Shown here piece by piece: positions 9,301-64,000 of a stretch of 64,000 nucleotides of DNA (position 1 is its first letter; the number at the start of each line of letters is the position of its first letter). A program made the position numbers and the translations under genes. Source of the DNA: Maea johnstoni. Its lineage: Eukaryota; Annelida; Polychaeta; Spionida; Magelonidae. The notes beneath the pieces are model-generated. The model searched no databases and was not told the DNA's origin. It saw only the letters and a program-made list of their open reading frames with translations. The DNA is taken from contig OZ012696.1 in assembly GCA_963942565.1 (NCBI GenBank), forward strand, positions 18,476,921 through 18,540,920, given 5' to 3'.

Positions 9301-11400
9301 AACAAATCATTCAAGTGTTTTCAATACAAATTATGGAATTTTAATGAGTCTTTTAAGAAGGGTACATTACCTAACAACTATTTAGAAGGCACCATCGCCT
9401 GCATCCCCAAATCAGGCAAATTTCAAAATGATCTAACAAAAACTGGCGACCTCTAACTCTATTAAATTTTGTCTATAAACTTGTTTGAAGTGTTGTTGCT
9501 AATGGAATAAAGCCAATTATACCAAATGTTATTAAACCCGTTTTATATCAGACAGGTTTATTGGCGAAAGTACTTGTCCAATTTATGACATTATTCAATG
9601 CTGCCGTTTGTCATACTGGACTTTGACAAAGCATTTGACATGCCTGAATGTGCTTCATGTAGAGAAATGCCTTGAATTATTCAACTTTGGTCTTAATTTT
9701 ATCTCAATAGTCAAATTATTCCCAAACCAATCATTTCCCAGGGTAAAACAAAACAGCTTTCTATCTTTTAACATAAGCTTCGCTAGGGATGTATGCAAGG
9801 TGATCCCCTTACCTTACATTTTTGTCATTTGCTTGGAAATGCTAGCACAGGTAGGTGGTCAAACGCAGTAATGAGATTAAAGGCATAGAAATATTATACA
9901 AAGAGTTCAAGGTATTTTCTCAATGGCTAGATCGGCAGCCCTAATAAACTCATGCACATTTTAAAAGGGCTCATAAAGGTTTCTGATTTAGTAATTGATA
10001 TGGAAATAGGCGGTAAAATCCAGGCTTTAAGAGACAGGAGCATCCCTTCAGAAGGCAAATATGGCTTAAAAGTGACTTGCACATTGACATGTTAGGAATA
10101 CCATTTAAAATCAATGATATGGATACAATTACAAAACTTAACATCAGCAAGAAAATAGGGGATATTGAAAAAACTTTCTAACATATAGCAATATCACAAC
10201 TTGACATCATATGGTAAAACAGTTGTTATTAAATTTCTTCGATTATCAAAACTTGCCAACTTGCTCCTGTCTCTCCTTAGCCCTGACAGACACAGTAGTG
10301 ATTACTTAGATTGTATAGTCAGCCCCTTCCTATGTGCCAGTAAACCCGCAAAAATTCAAAATGAAATTTTAGAGGCAGACATAAATTATAGTGGCTTAAG
10401 GGAACACAAGTTAACTCTATTCATTTCTATTCTCAGATGAAGCTGGGCTAAAAGGTATTTACCATTTAATAGCGAATAGACCATCTTCTCTAATGATATG
10501 GATCTCTCAGAAGTTTTGAAATATGGTCCTGATTATTTAGCAAGAACGAGGGAGACAACTACCTACCTGTTTCTGCTAAATGTTATCGATAGTATTTATA
10601 TGTTACAAAAAAGTGACTTTTGTAAAAATATAGATGTTATTCTCACAACCTTACCATGGTACAGCAATACCATTCAACTCCAACTCAATAGAAAATTATA
10701 TGATAAAGCCATCATGGCGGTGGGAGATCCACTGGATGAACTTAATTAATAGTCACTATAACATTGATAAGAATAAAAATTAAACTCAATGAATTTTTAG
10801 AATTTCAAGATAAGCCAAATTTTATAGAATTTCATTCTAGAAACAATTATGTTAAGATCTTGCTAAATATTGACAAAAGGTGTCTCCAATCTTTATAAAA
10901 AAAACTCCATTGCACAAATGAAAATATCCTGTTTGAAATATGTGATAGATCGGATGAAAAGGCATGTCTATCAATCTATCATTAGATTCACATGATGTTC
11001 CCAGATACATTCATTTTAGAACCTCCCATAGTCTGATAGTAAGGAAAACATGTTATAATTGAAGAATTTGGATGTTAATTTTGCAGTGGTTAAAAGAAAA
11101 AGGCTATGACTACTACAACCTTTCTATTGGATGCATTGTATAAAAGGACTTAGAAAATAGTCAAACATTCAGTTTTTAATACTATCATCTAAAAAGGTAA
11201 TTTACAAAAAAACACAAAAAAACACATGAACAAGTTGTAAGTGCAATGAGAAAATCTTTTATACAGAACGTTTTAAAGCAGTGATCAAAGGTAAATACGC
11301 TATTTTTGACAGAAAAGTGGAATTCAGTACTCAATTACTTTATGAAATCTTTATGTCTTGTCATATTGAACAATTACATACTGCTCTGGTATATGAGGTG

Positions 11401-12364
11401 GTATGTTATAATTCTTATGATGTGTTAATCTCAGAGTAATATCAATATTACTTAACACTTTATTAACCAATTCTGCTTGGTACGCTATGTTTGTTAACAT
11501 CCTTAATAGGTATATTTAAATGGTAAGTTTTTACTTGTTATTATTGTATACTCGTATGCTATGTATACGTGTTTCTCCGCAGGTGGCAATGTAACCCAAG
11601 CTTTCTGGTTAATTCATTCAAAAACAGCAATTACAAGTATTACAAATTAAGTTATGGTCATAAACAACTCCAAGGAAAATAAACAAAAAACTAAAAAAAA
11701 AAGAGTTTCACCAAGCCATGGTCTTCTTAAATAGGTATTTAGTATATCAAACCTATTAAATGTGCTATTAATTTGGCATAGATATAGCTTAGATTATCTC
11801 ACAGGGAGGGAAATTCCAATTTTCAACTTTGTTTGAAAGTTATAAATCTTGAAAGTACTCCCTTACTCATTTCAAACAGAAATTCCAAACAAGTGGTTAC
11901 AGCATTTGAATGGAGTAAAAATCTAAAAATATGTGATACCTTTCCCTCAGTGCTGATCATTCATACATATTTATGAAATGTGAAGATACCCAATCTAAAA
12001 CCGTGAAAATAAATTATGCAAGTGTTTTCATTTTTACTGCAAAATCCTACACCCTGCTGGAAAGGCAGTTTTTTGATGCGTTATTGATTTTCTTCCGAAG
12101 AGTTTTAAGGCAATACTTACTTTATATAATTATACTGAATTGTAAAATTAAAGCAGAGTGGAGGAGATACTGAGCCAATGTAATTAACCCATTAATTTAG
12201 CTCATGAATGTTTAGCATTAGAAATTGCAAGGTGATTGAAAAGTATGATAATGCTTGGCAACATACATATTTGTTATCAGAGCAGCCTTGTCCAAGCTTT
12301 AATGATGAAAGCTTTTGACGGATTCATCTGATGTTTGGTGGAATTACAAATCTACAAAAGCCTG
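11401..12364. other. No gene seen
   Basis: AT-rich; may contain the untranslated tail of the LINE up to about 11600. Frames are short and without splice context. Confidence 0.35.
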
Positions 12365-13515
12365 ATAGAATTTGGTGTTCAGTTGTTGTTGTGTTCTATG
12401 AACCCTTCTGGCTGTCCATAATGTTAACTGAGCATATACCCTCACAGAAGTCACTTTTGTATCCTCTAAGAATTTGTTGCCCCAAGTGTTGTCACCTCTG
12501 TTTCTAAGAACCTGTCTAGCTGTCCCTTCTATTGACGAGCATATAATCTCACAGAAGTTACATTTGTAGCCTCACAGAATTTGGTGCACAGGTGTTGTCA
12601 CCTCTGTTTCTATGAATCTTTCTGGCTGTCCCTACTATTAACTAAGCATATACCCTCACAGGAGTCACATCTGTAGTCTCAGAATTTGGTGCTCAGTGGT
12701 TGTCACCTCTGTTTCTATGAATCTCTCTGGCTGTCCCTACTGTCAAGTGAGCATATCTACACCCGCAGGAGTCACATCTGTAGTCACAGAATTTGGTGCT
12801 CAGTGGTTGTCACCTCTGTTTCTATGAATCTCTCTGGCTGTCCCTACTGTCAAGTGAGCATATCTACCCTCGCAAGAGTCACATCTGTAGTTATAAAGAA
12901 TTTGGTGTTCAGGTGTTGTCACCTCTGATTCTATGAACCTTTCGGGCTGTCCCTACCTTTAACTGCATCTACCCTCACGGGAGTCACATTTGTATCCTCA
13001 CAGAATCTAGTGCTCAGTGGTTGTCATCTTGTTTCAATGAACCTCTCTGGCTGTCCCTACTACCAACCGAGTACATACCCTCACAGGAGTCACATTTGTT
13101 CCCTCACAGAATTTCGTGCTCAGGTGTTGTCACCTCTGTTTTAAGAATCTTTCTGACTTTCTCTACTATAAACTGAGTCAGATGTGTAGCCTCACAGTAG
13201 TTGGTGCTAATGTGTTATCATCTGTGTTTCTATGAACGGTTCTGGCTGTACCTACTATCAACTCAGTATGTACCTTCACAGGAGTCACATTTGTAACCCC
13301 ACACAATTTGGTGCTCAGTTCTTTTAACCTCCGTTTCTATGGACCTTTCTGGCTGTCACTGCTATGAATTGCATATATCCTCACATGTGTCACATTTGTA
13401 GTCTCACATAATTTGGTGCTCAGGTTTTGTCACCTCTGTGTCTATGAACCTTTCTGGCTATCCCTGCTATTAACTGCATATTTACCCTCACAGGAGTCAC
13501 ATTTGGATGTACCAA
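12365..13515 (+). repeat. Tandem array of ~107-bp units, about 11 copies
   Basis: The unit carries GAATTTGGTGCTCAG, then TTGTCACCTCTGTTTCTATG, then CTGGCTGTCCCTACT, then CATATACCCTCACAGGAGTC. Starts at 12682, 12789 and 12898 give spacings of 107 and 109. The 12682 and 12789 units are nearly identical, while outer units are more decayed. Open frames over it shift from unit to unit, so it is not coding. Confidence 0.9.
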
Positions 13516-13771
13516 ATTTACCAAATACCTGTGAGACTAAATCTCAGGGTAAATCAAAGGTAAAGTCAGACTGCTGTAAACTTAAGGGACAGACTCTCTC
13601 AACCCATTCATGCCAGAGATATTCATTAAGAGATATGTTGGCAAAATCTTTAAAGTTTTAAATGGAATTTCAAAAATGAGGGTAAGTTGTAAGTGTTCTG
13701 ATGAACATTTCCTCTTCAAATTTCTTTCCAACCTTGCCTTTGTTTGAAAGATTTCATCTAAACTGTTAGCC

Positions 13772-14012
13772 TGCTCTGACGGCCGTGTGGTCTGAGGCGC
13801 CGCCTCTGACTGCATGCTGTCTCTCACCACTGCCTGGGTTCGAATACCGGCCTGGGCATGTGGGAAAGTTGCCAGTGACTTGGAGTTAGGCGGTGGTTTT
13901 TGGGGGGGACTCCGGTTTCCTCCACTTCTTACAACTGGCTAGTCACGAATCAGCCACAGTTGGCATAAATGTGACGAAAAACGAAATTCAAATTCAAATC
14001 AAATTCATCTAA
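13772..14012 (+). mobile_element. tRNA-derived SINE, most complete copy of its family
   Basis: The head has an A-box-like GTGTGGTCTGAGGCG and a B box GGTTCGAATACC; the body has AAGTTGCCAGTGACTTGGAG, TTAGGCGGTGGTTTT and TTTCCTCCACTTCTTAC; the tail is AAATTCAAATTCAAATC. Related copies: 60062-60262 (minus) and the 3' fragment 4135-4277. Confidence 0.8.
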
Positions 14013-14059
14013 ACTGTCAGGCTGTTTTTGGCTGCTGTTAGCTTTAATGGGTTAAAGCA

Positions 14060-14545
14060 TGGGTGGTATTATCTGAACCTACCCAACTTCCATGAGACAA
14101 ACTTGGCAAAGTGGAAGCTGGGCCTAAACAAGCCTAAATTTCCTGACAATTGAATGGTCTAGTTAAGCCCGAATCTAGTCAAGACTTCTGTTAGACTAGG
14201 TCAACTAAAATGGACAGGGCCTGAACAACCCCAAATTTCATGAGATTAATGTATGGAATAGACAAGACCTGAACCTAGTCAAGATGTCGGTGTCAGTTTA
14301 ATTCAACTAAATGGAGAGAGGATGAATGAACCCAACTTCTCTGAAACTAGACCAAAGTAAACAAAATGCATAGGGTCTGAACAACCCCAACTTTTCTGAA
14401 ATTAATTGAATGAAATAGACAGTGCCTGAAATTAGTCGAAATTTCTTTAAGCCTAATTCAACTTAATGGAAAGTGGATTGATATACCCAACTTCTCTGAA
14501 CATAGTTCAAAGTAAACACATTGGATAGGGCCTGACAAACAGCAG
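14060..14545 (+). repeat. Degenerate tandem repeat, ~155-bp period
   Basis: ACCCAACTTCTCTGAA occurs at about 14330 and 14486, with weaker copies (ACCCAACTTCCATGAGA, CCCCAAATTTCATGAGA, CCCCAACTTTTCTGAAA) near 14080, 14232 and 14388. Between them are shared stretches like AGTCAAGA and TTCAACTAAATGGA. About three to four copies of a dimer-like unit. Confidence 0.7.
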
Positions 14546-15534
14546 AGACAGCACCGTCACATACATATCTCTCACAGGGTACATAAAACAGTGAGTGATA
14601 AAGAATGGACCTCTCAAAAAGTTGGTAGACTCTGTGAAGTATTAAAATGAATGTCATTCAGCTTACTTAGCTGTCCACAAGAAAGTTCCTTTCCATTGAA
14701 AAAACTTTCTGCGCTAATAACTTGAGAAAGTATCCAACACGCAACAAGTCAGTGGGGAAAATACATTTGATTTGTGGCGCTTGCCACACATCCTATGCTA
14801 TTTGTTGTCTTTAAAATGTTCCTCCTTTTGTATTAACCTGTGCTGAGGTGTTTGAGGCATACTTTAAGAGATTGATGATAAATGCAGGGTATAAAACCAG
14901 TTGGCTTGCGTACAAATTCACCTGTCCTAACCTGAAGGCTCTTTTTAACAACTTAGCTTTTGGGTGAATGAAAATAACTGCAGTAACTTACTGAGGATCT
15001 TTACCACATTAACAGTGAAAGAAAGACAAACAACATTATTTGAATGCATGAGGTAAATAGTTGTATTTATTATTCATGGATATACAAGAAGTCACTTCAT
15101 TGAAATGGGACAGTGCCGACATTTAATTCCTGTACTAAATGCACAGTCACCCGGGCATAATACACAACTGCACGCCTGATAACTATCCAAATTCCTGGGA
15201 ATGGATGGGTTGATGAACTCACAACTTAAAGTAGCTTTCATTTGCAAGCTACTTGGGTCATTTATGTGCTTTACTTATTTTTTTGACATGTTACCAATGG
15301 GTGTGTCCACCCAGGTGCATGCAGACAGGATTTCAGCCAGGATTTATAAACTGTTGCCCAAAGTTGCCATTTGTATAATTTTTGGGCGTCCAAATCTTTA
15401 AGGGGGACAACAATATACTCAGATTTTAACTAAACATGTTCAAGTGATCACAAAAAGGTGTAATATCCTTACACAATGTCATGGAAATTATACGTGGATG
15501 GAAAATTTCAATTGCATTCTTGACATTAACATTT
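14546..15534. other. Downstream flank of the large gene, no gene seen
   Basis: No supported exon, RNA gene or repeat on either strand. The 3' end of the minus-strand transcript probably lies near 15510-15530. Confidence 0.4.
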
Positions 15535-15540
15535 TTATTA
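15535..15540 (-). terminator. Polyadenylation signal AATAAA
   Basis: TTTATT on the plus strand reads AATAAA on the minus strand, about 150 bases after the stop codon at 15689-15691. Its place fits the 3' end of the large gene. Confidence 0.6.
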
Positions 15541-15688
15541 AATTCCTCACAAAGAAATTTTGGTGTTTTGAGGGGTCCTTTTCTAGGGTTTTGTGAGTCC
15601 AAAAGATGCCCAGACGCCCTGCTGGCTAAGACTGTTGCAGGAATTAAATGTCTGTAGTGAAGGACTTTCATGTTATTTGATATTGAGT

Positions 15689-64000
<48,312 letters not shown>

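Larger units (their letters stand above)
6930..11400 (+). mobile_element. Decayed L1/Tx1-type LINE, interrupted by MITE and SINE
   Basis: Endonuclease-like fragments lie at about 6930-7660: YKIYNCLKDSEGRFIVI, GDWNVYV and SDHCYIDIVF, the last matching the SDH motif of apurinic endonucleases. A linker with the pattern WQKPPRYFFSLE is near 7915-7950. Reverse transcriptase fragments run from about 9340: NESFKKGTLPNNYLEGTIAC then PKSGK, LLNFVYKL and PYIFVICLEMLAQ (9815-9848). Thumb and C-terminal fragments lie at 10201-10745 (SYGKTVVIKFLRLSKL; MDLSEVLKYGPDYLA). The catalytic FADD/YADD box was not found. Many stops and frameshifts break both frames, and the segment between linker and fingers is replaced by the MITE and SINE (about 8200-9300). 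The motifs fit the L1/Tx1 clade. It is an inactive copy; the 3' border is approximate. Confidence 0.75.

Noticed and set aside
9259-10749. A live reverse transcriptase gene
   Set aside because: Frames are broken repeatedly, the catalytic FADD/YADD box is absent and the front half is disrupted by insertions.
12686-13661. Open frames in the ~107-bp repeat array
   Set aside because: Frame drifts between units as unit length varies (107, 109 and so on). No protein repeat is conserved.

Overview
This window looks like nuclear DNA of an invertebrate animal, probably aquatic. It is AT-rich, has many short introns with GT/AG borders, SINE-like and MITE-like repeats, an L1/Tx1-type LINE, and many triplet and (TA)n microsatellites. 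I cannot name the species or phylum. All exon borders were read by eye from splice sites, reading phase and domain patterns; no alignment program was run.

Region 1 (1 to about 15,500) is repeat-rich and gene-poor. It holds a (AGT)n tract, one isolated possible exon on the minus strand (738-1012), a 4.4 kb block bracketed by a perfect 27-base inverted repeat (1556-5937), G-run-bounded dispersed repeats, three ~380-bp tandem repeats carrying a palindromic RFX/X-box-like motif, a decayed LINE (6930-11400) interrupted by a MITE and a SINE, a ~107-bp tandem array (12365-13515), another SINE and a ~155-bp tandem array.

Region 2 (15,535 to 64,000, minus strand) reads as one very large gene, entering at 64,000 and ending at a TAG stop at 15,689 with an AATAAA signal about 150 bases further on. 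I placed about 89 exons totalling about 20.2 kb of coding sequence (about 6,700 residues); the 5' end, with any signal peptide, lies outside the window. In protein order: (a) four copies of a supramodule [short discoidin-like domain - C-type lectin-like domain - PAN/Apple - F5/8C type a - F5/8C type b], the last lacking type b (64,000 to 44,397); (b) eight exons with diverse six-cysteine EB/EGF-like modules (44,165 to 40,368); (c) eleven tandem copies of a three-exon C-B-A block (273, 288 and 303 bp; six cysteine modules; 288 residues; genomic period about 1.72 kb) (39,985 to 21,759); (d) five further cysteine-module exons; (e) a C-terminal von Willebrand factor A domain with an intact metal-binding (MIDAS) pattern split over four exons. 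Almost all domain borders lie at phase-1 introns, the classic exon-shuffling arrangement.

The protein is best read as a secreted or extracellular-matrix adhesive or recognition protein. Its F5/8C, lectin-like and PAN domains could bind glycans, lipids or proteins; the cysteine modules, several with D-x-D-x-D calcium-type loops, would form a long stalk; the vWA domain gives a metal-dependent protein contact at the end. Introns in the core of the array are about as similar as exons, so the array expanded or was homogenised recently and may vary in copy number. I recognise every domain family except that the cysteine modules are only EB-like; I do not recognise the whole protein as a named gene.
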